Below, piece by piece: positions 1 to 5,772 of a stretch of 7,505 nt of DNA. Made by a program: the position numbers and the translations under genes. The stretch's first letter is position 1; every line of letters starts with the position of its first letter. The notes beneath the pieces are model-generated. The model had not been told where the DNA came from. It searched no databases and saw only the letters and a list, made by a program, of their open reading frames with translations. This DNA is from an uncultured Clostridia bacterium. Lineage in GTDB: Bacteria; Bacillota; Clostridia; UBA1381. The DNA is taken from NCBI GenBank assembly GCA_910585795.1, contig CAJUFV010000258.1, positions 1-7,505 on the forward strand, in the 5' to 3' direction.

Positions 1-6
1 ATAATT

Positions 7-11
7 CCTCC
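7..11 (-). promoter_or_regulatory. Ribosome binding site of a gene starting at or beyond the left window edge
   Basis: On the minus strand the bases after the stop of the 79-aa gene read GGAGG followed by AATTAT to the window edge. This is a consensus Shine-Dalgarno sequence at the right distance for a start codon at position 2 or just outside the window. It implies a further minus-strand gene in the same transcription unit as the 79-aa gene, with a very short intergenic gap. Nothing of that protein is visible. Confidence 0.6.
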
Positions 12-19
12 GAAAGACA

Positions 20-259
20 TCAGAGCGCAAACACCTCAAGCAGTTTTTTACAAAGATGATACTGCAAAAAGACCTCTTCCTCCATCTTCGCATTCGAATA
101 TTCGTCAATCATCTTACTGCTTCCCAGCTTCTGTGAAATTTTTTCTGACGCCGCTCCCATAGCCCGCAGTTTTTGTTTATACTCTTCAGAGCCGCAAACA
201 TCCTCCTCAACCAAATCTTTAACCCATTCAAAAAATTCTTCAAAAATTTTTTCTTCCAT
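20..259 (-). CDS. Small acidic all-helical protein, function unknown (79 aa)
   Basis: I do not recognise a function. The protein is acidic at the N-terminus (repeated Glu in the first 20 residues), predicted largely alpha-helical, and has no signal peptide or membrane segment, so it should be cytoplasmic. The pattern EYKQKL, a central charged helix, then a hydrophobic C-terminal helix ending KKLLEVFAL resembles short Firmicutes proteins often found on prophages and integrative elements (some labelled DUF6809). That likeness is from memory and weak. The ATG start is supported by GGAAGGAG at 267-274 with a 7-base spacer. A consensus ribosome binding site follows the stop, so another gene probably lies downstream in the same operon. 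It is divergent from the broken XRE regulator gene at 379-595, a common layout for a regulator and its target. No convincing promoter was found for it. Confidence 0.7.
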   Translation of the reverse strand: MEEKIFEEFFEWVKDLVEEDVCGSEEYKQKLRAMGAASEKISQKLGSSKMIDEYSNAKMEEEVFLQYHLCKKLLEVFAL

Positions 260-329
260 AATTTTTCTCCTTCCATGTGTTTGTTATGCTGTCAACACTT
301 TTATATCATTTATCTGTTATTTAATAGCA

Positions 330-358
330 TTGACGGCATATTTTTTTCATGTTATACT
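330..358 (+). promoter_or_regulatory. Sigma-70/SigA promoter for the XRE-type regulator
   Basis: TTGACG (330-335) and TATACT (353-358) are separated by exactly 17 bases. Each hexamer differs from consensus at one position. Transcription would start near 365, giving a leader of about 14 bases before the ATG at 379, with GAGGTGA (367-373) as the ribosome binding site. The promoter is intact although the gene it drives is frameshifted. Confidence 0.75.
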
Positions 359-378
359 AGGATTATGAGGTGATAATT

Positions 379-595
379 ATGGCAATACACAGTACTCTTT
401 CCGCCATTTTAGGCGCAAAAAGAATAACACAAAAAAAGCATTCAGACACAACAGAAATTTCAAAAACTACTATAAGGTTCATTATATAACGATAAGGTGA
501 CTAAAGTCAGTTACAATGTTCTGGATAAAATATGTAAAGCTCTTGACTGTCAAGTGTCCGATATTCTGATATACACACCGGACGAAGACGAATAA
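379..595 (+). pseudogene. XRE/Cro-CI type helix-turn-helix regulator, broken by a +1 frameshift
   Basis: Frame 1 from the ATG at 379 reads MAIHSTLSAILGAKRITQ and continues to SKTTIR, then stops at 487-489. A one-base shift near 478-487 opens a frame reading YNDKVTKVSYNVLDKICKAL, then DCQVSDIL, ending at 593-595. Joined, this is a typical 72-residue Cro/CI-like DNA-binding protein: the recognition-helix region around SKTTIR and the family's C-terminal LDKICKALDCQVSDIL block are both clear. The span of 217 bases is 72 codons plus one, so a single inserted base in the ATTATATA run explains the break. Promoter and ribosome binding site are intact. It would normally be a DNA-binding repressor, perhaps of the divergent 79-aa gene. 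A sequencing or assembly error cannot be excluded. Confidence 0.8.
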
Positions 596-693
596 TATTT
601 TAACATGCTATTAACACAAATAAAATAATTATATAAATAGACACAAAGGTAATGAAAATATTCCGCAGTATTCACAAAACATCAAACAAGAAA

Positions 694-730
694 ACTAAAA
701 TCCCAAGAGCTAAGCTCTTGGGATTTTAGT
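694..730. terminator. Bidirectional intrinsic terminator after mnmA
   Basis: A perfect inverted repeat with 17-bp arms (694-710 and 714-730) encloses the 3-base spacer TAA. The inner half is rich in G and C (CCCAAGAGC against GCTCTTGGG). On the minus strand it lies 15 bases past the mnmA stop and is followed by TTTCTTGTTT. On the plus strand it is followed by ATATTTTTTCC. It can therefore end both the long minus-strand operon and the convergent plus-strand XRE transcript. Confidence 0.9.
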
Positions 731-745
731 ATATTTTTTCCTGTT

Positions 746-1816
746 TTATTCCACAGTCCCGCCGCCAAGCACAATATCTCCGTCATAAAACACAACTGCC
801 TGTCCCGGCGTAACAGCTCTCTGCGGCGTGTCAAAAATAAGCTGAACGCGTCCGCCGTCAAGCGGTATCAGCTTTGCCGCTGCCGGCGGAGCCTGATACC
901 GCACTTTTGCGCTAATATCTATCGGGCCAGACGGAATCTCTCCTGATATAAAGTTTACATCGCCGGCTGTTAGCTCATTTGAAAATTCCATTCCCTTTTC
1001 GCCAAGCGTTATGGTATTACTCACCATGTCCATTTTCATAACAAACATTGGTCTTCCGTATGCGCCTATACCCTTACGCTGACCTATTGTATAATAAATC
1101 AGCCCCTTATGACGTCCTATCACATTTCCGTCTACATCAAGAATATCTCCCTCTTGTGGTTCATATCCTGAATAATCTTTAATAAACCGTGGATAATCAT
1201 TATTCTCAACAAAGCATATTTCCTGACTATCTGGTTTATTCGCAACCGCGAGTCCGTATTTCTCCGCAAGAGCGCGCACCTCATCCTTATTATACGCGCC
1301 CAGCGGCATCAGTGTATGCGCCAGCTGTTCCTGAGTGAAATTATATAACACATAGCTCTGGTCCTTTTTTGCCGCTTTTGACACACGGAGAATATATCTG
1401 CCGTCGGTATCCTGTTCTATTAAAGCATAATGACCTGTCGCGACATAGTCTATTCCCATAGCCCGCGCCTTGTTCAGCATAGCGTCAAATTTAAGATATT
1501 TATTACATGCAATACACGGATTCGGCGTTCTTCCATGAATATATTCATCCACAAAATAGTCAACAACTCTATCACGGAACATATCTTTAAAATTCATGAC
1601 ATAAAAATCAATACCCAACTTACCGCATACGCGTCTTGCATCCTCAACCGCGCTTTCAGCGCAGCATCCCTCACGCATGTTTTCGTCATTATCCTGATAT
1701 GTCCACAGCCGCATTGTCGCACCAATTACATGATAGCCCTGCTCCTTTAACAGCGCCGCTGCAACTGAACTATCCACTCCGCCCGACATACCTATAAGTA
1801 CACTTTTCTGCTTCAA
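746..1816 (-). CDS. mnmA: tRNA-specific 2-thiouridylase MnmA
   Basis: MnmA uses ATP and relayed persulfide sulfur to make 2-thiouridine at the wobble U34 of the tRNAs for Lys, Glu and Gln, in the cytoplasm. Numbering from a TTG start at 1816 (356 aa; the E. coli enzyme has 368), the PP-loop SGGVDSS is at 11-17, the catalytic Cys101 lies in GRTPNPCIACN, ATGHY is at 126-130, KDQSYVLY begins at 151, and the second catalytic Cys201 lies in DSQEICF. All key residues are present. An earlier TTG at 1831 is possible, but GGAGG at 1825-1829 sits 8 bases before the 1816 TTG and would lie inside the longer reading frame, so 1816 is preferred. The gene follows the response regulator by 25 bases with no terminator between, so it probably shares that operon's transcript and may also have its own promoter. 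Its usual partner, the cysteine desulfurase, is not in this window. Confidence 0.96.
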   Translation of the reverse strand: MKQKSVLIGMSGGVDSSVAAALLKEQGYHVIGATMRLWTYQDNDENMREGCCAESAVEDARRVCGKLGIDFYVMNFKDMFRDRVVDYFVDEYIHGRTPNPCIACNKYLKFDAMLNKARAMGIDYVATGHYALIEQDTDGRYILRVSKAAKKDQSYVLYNFTQEQLAHTLMPLGAYNKDEVRALAEKYGLAVANKPDSQEICFVENNDYPRFIKDYSGYEPQEGDILDVDGNVIGRHKGLIYYTIGQRKGIGAYGRPMFVMKMDMVSNTITLGEKGMEFSNELTAGDVNFISGEIPSGPIDISAKVRYQAPPAAAKLIPLDGGRVQLIFDTPQRAVTPGQAVVFYDGDIVLGGGTVE

Positions 1817-1824
1817 TCCGTTTT

Positions 1825-1829
1825 CCTCC
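1825..1829 (-). promoter_or_regulatory. Ribosome binding site that decides the mnmA start
   Basis: GGAGG on the minus strand is separated by AAAACGGA (8 bases) from a TTG at 1816-1814. The alternative TTG at 1831 begins before this site and has only a weak AGGG upstream. The resulting N-terminus, MKQKSVLIGMSGG, places the PP-loop where other MnmA proteins have it. Confidence 0.75.
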
Positions 1830-1841
1830 AATGCAACCCTA

Positions 1842-2513
1842 TTACGAAAATCTGTAGCCTACGCCCCATACAGTCTCTATATGCTTTTCAGACCTCATAT
1901 CAACTTTCTCTCTCACCCGCTGTATATGTACAGTCACAGTCGACACATCACCTATCGCGTCCATTCCCCATATACGGTCAAACAAAACCTCCTTAGAAAA
2001 GGTACGATTTGGATTTTCCGCAAGAAACAACAGCAAATCATACTCCTTTGCTGTAAGCGCAATTTCTTTGTCAGCAACAGTCACCTTGTGCGCGTCCTTA
2101 TCTATCACCAGACTGCCTGCCTGAATAACATCACATTCACGCTTTGTCAGCGTTTCATGACGTGAAATATGCGCCTTTACCCGCGCCACAAGCTCACTGG
2201 GTGAAAACGGTTTTGTCATGTAATCATCCGCTCCCAATCCCAGTCCACGAATTTTATCAATATCCCCGTTTTTTGCAGAAAGAAAAATAACAGGAGTCTG
2301 TTTCTTTTTTCTAAGCTCCGTTATCACTTCAAATCCATCAATTCCAGGAAGCATTATATCCACAATTATCAGGTCAAATTCTTCCGACATCGCTTTTTCA
2401 AGACCTATCGTACCTCTTGCCGCTATATCACATGCAAAACCGCTGATTTCAAGATAGTCCCTTTCCAGCTCCGCGATTTCCTTGTCATCCTCTATAATTA
2501 ATATTTTTTTCAT
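1842..2513 (-). CDS. OmpR/PhoB-family response regulator
   Basis: This is a two-domain cytoplasmic transcription regulator of 223 aa, the usual length for the family. The receiver domain (about 1-115) has the acidic pair Asp9-Asp10, the phosphoacceptor Asp52 in VDIMLPGIDG, Ser79 in the FLSAK motif and Lys101 in TKPFSP. The C-terminal winged helix (about 128-223) shows LTAKEYDLLLFLAENPNRTFSKEVL cut down to its core pattern (LTAKEYDLL, then the recognition helix VSTVTVHIQRVREKV) and ends in the typical WGVGYRF. The start is fixed by GGAGG at 2519-2523. It lies 17 bases after the 187-aa membrane protein and downstream of the histidine kinase, which is its presumed partner. Its likely target is the operon's own promoter, where four phased TTTAYA boxes are seen (6858-6895). 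The signal is unknown; the neighbouring ABC transporter points to envelope stress or antimicrobial peptides. Confidence 0.95.
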   Translation of the reverse strand: MKKILIIEDDKEIAELERDYLEISGFACDIAARGTIGLEKAMSEEFDLIIVDIMLPGIDGFEVITELRKKKQTPVIFLSAKNGDIDKIRGLGLGADDYMTKPFSPSELVARVKAHISRHETLTKRECDVIQAGSLVIDKDAHKVTVADKEIALTAKEYDLLLFLAENPNRTFSKEVLFDRIWGMDAIGDVSTVTVHIQRVREKVDMRSEKHIETVWGVGYRFS

Positions 2514-2530
2514 GATTTCCTCCGTTTAAA

Positions 2531-3094
2531 TTATGTGTATAACAATTCGGTTTTTATTACAATTCCGTTTTCAAAAACTACTCTGTAAATAACAATATCA
2601 ATCATTGCGTTGCCAACATAGTATTCATAAAAATACTGATTTAGTATTTTTTCTGTATTATATCCCGCCTGCGCATGATTCGGCTCTCCCAAAAGCCCTA
2701 TTATTTCATCACCATTCATTCCTTTAAGAGTATATTGACTCTCAAGAGAATCAATCATCCTATATCTTTTTTTTTCATCGCAGCCTATCCATTTTTCTTT
2801 TGAAAATCCAGAATAATACTCACAAAAACCATAATAAGCAAATAACACAGTTAATACATAAATAATAGTCAGAATAATTACGGTATAAGCTCTTTTAGGA
2901 TGAGAAATTTTAATGTATATCGGTGATACTACCAGTATCAATGCTAAAATAACAAAAATTACCTTTATAACAATTGGCATTATATCGTCAAAATCAAGAC
3001 ATAGAAACATAATCCCCGCAAAACCGATACAAAACCACATAACAACAAATATAATATAGCAAAGTATGCTTATTATAATCTGAGATTTTTTCAT
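2531..3094 (-). CDS. Three-helix membrane protein with a BamE/SmpA-like C-terminal domain
   Basis: I do not recognise a characterised homologue. The N-terminal half has three hydrophobic helices (about 6-33, 40-61 and 69-92). The positive-inside rule (Lys2-Lys3 at the N-terminus, KISHPKR after helix 2, acidic DFDD after helix 1) puts the N-terminus inside and the C-terminal domain (about 95-187) outside. That domain carries the pattern LKGMNGDEIIGLLGEPNHA, followed by YFYEYYVG and VVFENGIVIKTELLY. This resembles the BamE/SmpA/OmlA fold, in which a Gly-Met-turn and LGxP precede beta strands ending in a VxFxNG strand. There is no lipobox. The gene lies between the kinase and the regulator genes, 12 and 17 bases from them, with a consensus ribosome binding site at 3100-3104. 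An accessory sensor or modulator of the kinase is a reasonable inference but is not shown by the sequence. Confidence 0.85.
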   Translation of the reverse strand: MKKSQIIISILCYIIFVVMWFCIGFAGIMFLCLDFDDIMPIVIKVIFVILALILVVSPIYIKISHPKRAYTVIILTIIYVLTVLFAYYGFCEYYSGFSKEKWIGCDEKKRYRMIDSLESQYTLKGMNGDEIIGLLGEPNHAQAGYNTEKILNQYFYEYYVGNAMIDIVIYRVVFENGIVIKTELLYT

Positions 3095-3106
3095 GATTTC
3101 CTCCAG

Positions 3107-4255
3107 TTATTTCGCCAGCGGCAGATATACCACTGCCGTTGTGCCCTTACCTAGTCCATCGCTCTTAAGCCATATTTTACCGCCATGATTCTCCACGATT
3201 TTTTTCGCAATTCCCAACCCCAGTCCGCTGCCCTTAATACTTCTGGAACTGTCCACTCGATAAAAGCCTTCAAACACATTTTTTAATTCATCCTCGTCGA
3301 TACCCATTCCGTTATCTGTCAGGCATACATAAACTCCTCCGTCACGAATAAATGAAGCAATTTCAAGCGTCGGATTATCCGCGTTTCCATACTTTACCGC
3401 GTTATCAATCAAATTTGAAAAGACCCTGTTTATTTTTTCATAATCAACCCTTACAACAGCTGATGTTGTCGGTATATTATTTATAAGAGTCACATTATTT
3501 TTCTCAAAATCAAGCTGATAATCCTTGATAAATCCTCTTAAAAATGCGTTTATATCACCTTTCTCAAAATCAAAAACAAGCCTTGAAAGCTCCAGCTTTG
3601 AAAATACCGAAAGATTATTCACCATATCGTCAATAACCTCGGCCTTATTATAAATCGTATCAAGATAACGTTTCATTTTGTCCGGCGTATCCGCGACACC
3701 GTCACGTATTCCGTCAACATAGCCTTTTATTGATGTAACCGGCGTTTTCAGGTCATGAGATATATTTGCAAGAAGCATACTCCGCTCACGTTTCATATAT
3801 TTTTCTCTTTCCCCCGCAAGCTTTAGTTCCTTGCGCATCGCGTCAAAATTGCCGCACAGGACGTCTATTTCATCATAAACACTCCCCATCACCTCAAAAT
3901 CCAGATTACCGTCACGCACATACTGAGCCGCTCTCGCAAGGTCATTTATAGATTTTTCCATACTTTTTGTCATCATACCGGTAAAAAAAGTCGTTGACAG
4001 CACCAGCGTAACAGTACATAACAGCAGCCACAGAAGCACATACAGCACCGAACCGGGATTGCTTTCAAAAAATTCTCCTACTGCATGCAAAAGCACCGCC
4101 GGATTAAGCAAAGCCGCACGGCTTATCTGCATTTCCTCAACAGGAAATTTCATAATAAACGTTACTAGAAAGCATACTGAAATAACACCTATCATTATAA
4201 TAGGTGTTATCAGCATTATTATATTATACAATGTAAACCTGCTTTTAATTTTCAT
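3107..4255 (-). CDS. Membrane sensor histidine kinase (HAMP, HisKA, HATPase)
   Basis: The protein autophosphorylates on His and passes the phosphate to a response regulator, presumably the one at 1842-2513. Numbered from the ATG at 4255 (382 aa): helix 1 about 10-35, a short outside loop of about 34 residues, helix 2 about 70-94, HAMP about 91-146, H-box NISHDLKTP with phospho-acceptor His167, N-box NLIDNAVKYG (Asn281, Asn285), G1 box DNGMGID (Asp314), F-box FEGFYR and G2 box GSGLGLG (342-348). All catalytic motifs are intact. The small outside loop leaves little room for a sensor fold, so the stimulus may come through the membrane, the transporter or the adjacent exported proteins. The frame is open up to a TTG at 4297 (396 aa, overlapping the permease gene by 20 bases). 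Neither start has a good ribosome binding site, and I prefer the ATG because MKIKSRFTLYNI is a normal kinase N-terminus. Translation is probably coupled to the permease gene. Confidence 0.94.
   Translation of the reverse strand: MKIKSRFTLYNIIMLITPIIMIGVISVCFLVTFIMKFPVEEMQISRAALLNPAVLLHAVGEFFESNPGSVLYVLLWLLLCTVTLVLSTTFFTGMMTKSMEKSINDLARAAQYVRDGNLDFEVMGSVYDEIDVLCGNFDAMRKELKLAGEREKYMKRERSMLLANISHDLKTPVTSIKGYVDGIRDGVADTPDKMKRYLDTIYNKAEVIDDMVNNLSVFSKLELSRLVFDFEKGDINAFLRGFIKDYQLDFEKNNVTLINNIPTTSAVVRVDYEKINRVFSNLIDNAVKYGNADNPTLEIASFIRDGGVYVCLTDNGMGIDEDELKNVFEGFYRVDSSRSIKGSGLGLGIAKKIVENHGGKIWLKSDGLGKGTTAVVYLPLAK
4182..4210. repeat. Perfect 11-bp inverted repeat inside the kinase gene
   Basis: ATAACACCTAT (4182-4192) and ATAGGTGTTAT (4200-4210) are exact reverse complements around a 7-base loop. 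It lies 45-73 bases into the kinase reading frame, over codons for the first membrane helix. No T-run follows on the minus strand (the next bases are TTCAGTATGC), so it is not an intrinsic terminator. It may be chance or an early-coding mRNA hairpin. Confidence 0.6.
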
Positions 4256-4277
4256 ATCGGTAAAATCTTGTACTGTA

Positions 4278-5021
4278 TTAATAATCCTTCTTGTCAAATA
4301 TTATATATGATAACGTATACAAAATCAAGACAGAACCAAATAAAATTCCTACTTTCGCAGACATCGCTCCAACCGGCAGAACACTGCCTATCCATATTTT
4401 ATGCCACTGCGAATATGCCGTAAAAATCATCTGTCCCAGAGGTGAAACATAAAAATTAAGATACTTAAAGAATATGTACACTACTATACACAGAAGCATT
4501 GCAAGTGTAGGACTTTTTGAAATCATATTTATAAATACTGCCATAGCCACCAGCGCCGCGATAGGCAGCATATCTATTAAGTATGCCGCTAATGTCACAG
4601 GTACATTTGCCAAACTGTTTCCTGATATAAGCTGTATAACAAAGCATACGACAAACATTGCAAGCATTGCCAAACATCCGATAAAAAAAGCCGCGAGCGA
4701 TTTTGACGTCATTACCTTAAAACGTGTCAGCGGACGCATAAGCGACGCTTTTAAAGTATCCTCCTGCATCTCACTCGCAAAAAGGTCTGTAACTGCCATA
4801 AACACAATAAGAGGAACAAGTACTATAGTTACAAAACCAAGCATTTCCATAATCAGATTACTTTTAATAACCAATTCTCCGCCGGAAATTTTACTTACAA
4901 GAACATTGCCGCCTAAACGCAGAATACATATGACCGCTCCGAGTATTGTAATAACAAAATATTTTTTCTTTGTAATCAGCTTTTGTAATTCGCTTTTAGT
5001 ATTCAAAACCAACGCTCTCAT
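4278..5021 (-). CDS. ABC-2 type transporter permease subunit
   Basis: This is the membrane half of an ABC transporter whose ATPase is encoded just upstream. Its 247 aa include about six hydrophobic helices (roughly 21-43, 60-82, 108-131, 141-165, 171-190, 221-241). The cytoplasmic stretch after helix 2 (MQEDTLKASLMRPLTRFKVM) has the usual ABC-2 pattern, in which an E-x-(D/R)-T-L-K-x-x-L-x-x-P-(L/I)-(S/T)-R motif faces the ATPase; BcrB-like and NatB-like permeases share it. The start overlaps the ATPase stop in an ATGA arrangement (5018-5021), so the two are translationally coupled, with AGAGGTG as the ribosome binding site. With only one permease gene, a homodimeric membrane part is likely. 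The substrate is unknown; export or removal of a membrane-active peptide such as bacitracin or a lantibiotic is the family precedent. Confidence 0.9.
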   Translation of the reverse strand: MRALVLNTKSELQKLITKKKYFVITILGAVICILRLGGNVLVSKISGGELVIKSNLIMEMLGFVTIVLVPLIVFMAVTDLFASEMQEDTLKASLMRPLTRFKVMTSKSLAAFFIGCLAMLAMFVVCFVIQLISGNSLANVPVTLAAYLIDMLPIAALVAMAVFINMISKSPTLAMLLCIVVYIFFKYLNFYVSPLGQMIFTAYSQWHKIWIGSVLPVGAMSAKVGILFGSVLILYTLSYIIFDKKDY

Positions 5022-5746
5022 ATAAGTACTTCACCTCTTCTATCTTTTACTACGCTAAGAAAATAATCCTCCATTGACGGATGCAGACGCAGCGCATCCT
5101 CTGTTGAAGACTGCGCTATCAGCTCACCCTCATACATAACCGCTACTTTATTACAGGTTTTCTCAATCTCGCTCGCCATATGGCTTGAAATAAGGAATGT
5201 AACATTTTTTTCATCATTAAGACGCTTTATAATCTCGCGGATTTCGACAACGCCCTCAATATCAAGTCCATTTACAGGTTCATCAAGAATAATAAGCTCG
5301 GGGTTCGAGACAAACGCTACCGCCAGTCCCAGTCTCTGCTTCATACCCAGCGAAAATCTGCCTGCTTTATCATTTTTATATGAGAGAAGATGTACCGCAT
5401 CCAACACATGCTCAATACGCTCTTTTGTTATTTCAGGATACATCGCGGCATGCATTTTGACGTTCTGGTACGCTGTCATATCCTTATAAATTGCCGGCGA
5501 CTCTATAAGCGAACCCGTACGTTGCATGATAAATTCAAAATTATCATTCAGTTCCATACCGAAAACCTTTATTTCTCCGCTGCCATGCACAAGATTTAAA
5601 ACAGCCTTCATAGCTGTAGTCTTTCCGGAACCATTTGGTCCAAGCAAACCAAGTATATCGCCCTCTTCAACTGTCAGTGATATATTTCTGATACCACGGT
5701 TGTTTTTATAAAGCTTTGTAAGATTATTTATCTCAATTACATTCAT
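5018..5746 (-). CDS. ABC transporter ATP-binding protein, BcrA/LanF type
   Basis: This cytoplasmic ATPase (242 aa) powers the adjacent permease. Visible motifs are Walker A GPNGSGKTT (36-44), signature FSLGMKQR (131-138), Walker B LIILDEP (151-157) with catalytic Glu156, D-loop GLD (160-162) and switch His188 in ISSH. The signature FSLGMKQR in place of LSGGQ, and Glu82 in GSLIESPAIY where most ABC ATPases have the Q-loop glutamine, are features of the bacitracin-resistance BcrA and lantibiotic-immunity LanF group, where the variant is called the E-loop. This points to self-protection or resistance rather than nutrient import, although the substrate cannot be read from sequence. The gene starts 26 bases after the 334-aa exported protein, has only a modest AGGGG-type ribosome binding site, and overlaps the permease gene by 4 bases. 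Confidence 0.94.
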   Translation of the reverse strand: MNVIEINNLTKLYKNNRGIRNISLTVEEGDILGLLGPNGSGKTTAMKAVLNLVHGSGEIKVFGMELNDNFEFIMQRTGSLIESPAIYKDMTAYQNVKMHAAMYPEITKERIEHVLDAVHLLSYKNDKAGRFSLGMKQRLGLAVAFVSNPELIILDEPVNGLDIEGVVEIREIIKRLNDEKNVTFLISSHMASEIEKTCNKVAVMYEGELIAQSSTEDALRLHPSMEDYFLSVVKDRRGEVLI

Positions 5747-5772
5747 TATCTCTCGCCCCTATAACTTATTGA

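Noticed and set aside
290..295. TTGACA on the minus strand as a -35 box for the 79-aa gene
   Set aside because: A -10 at the correct spacing would fall on the AAGGAG ribosome binding site itself, so it cannot drive this gene.
173..373. A 66-codon plus-strand frame over the small helical gene and the XRE promoter
   Set aside because: It is Phe-rich, antisense to the 79-aa gene, has no ribosome binding site, and runs through the -35/-10 promoter of the XRE gene.
596..693. AT-rich stretch between the XRE remnant and the terminator, checked for a small RNA or another ORF
   Set aside because: No promoter, hairpin or open frame of note; it looks like plain intergenic sequence.
1430..1750. Plus-strand frame within mnmA
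   Set aside because: It is antisense to catalytic segments of MnmA, has no ribosome binding site and shows no protein-like motif.
4270..4298. TTGACA at 4293-4298 as a -35 box of an internal promoter for the kinase gene
   Set aside because: At 16, 17 and 18 bases downstream the sequence gives CAGTAC, AGTACA and GTACAA, none a usable -10.
4474..5025. A 183-codon open frame on the plus strand, antisense to the permease gene
   Set aside because: It lies wholly opposite a clear ABC-2 permease with matching operon overlaps. The translation is Ile/Ser/Thr-rich with no recognisable motif, as expected for the shadow of a hydrophobic protein.
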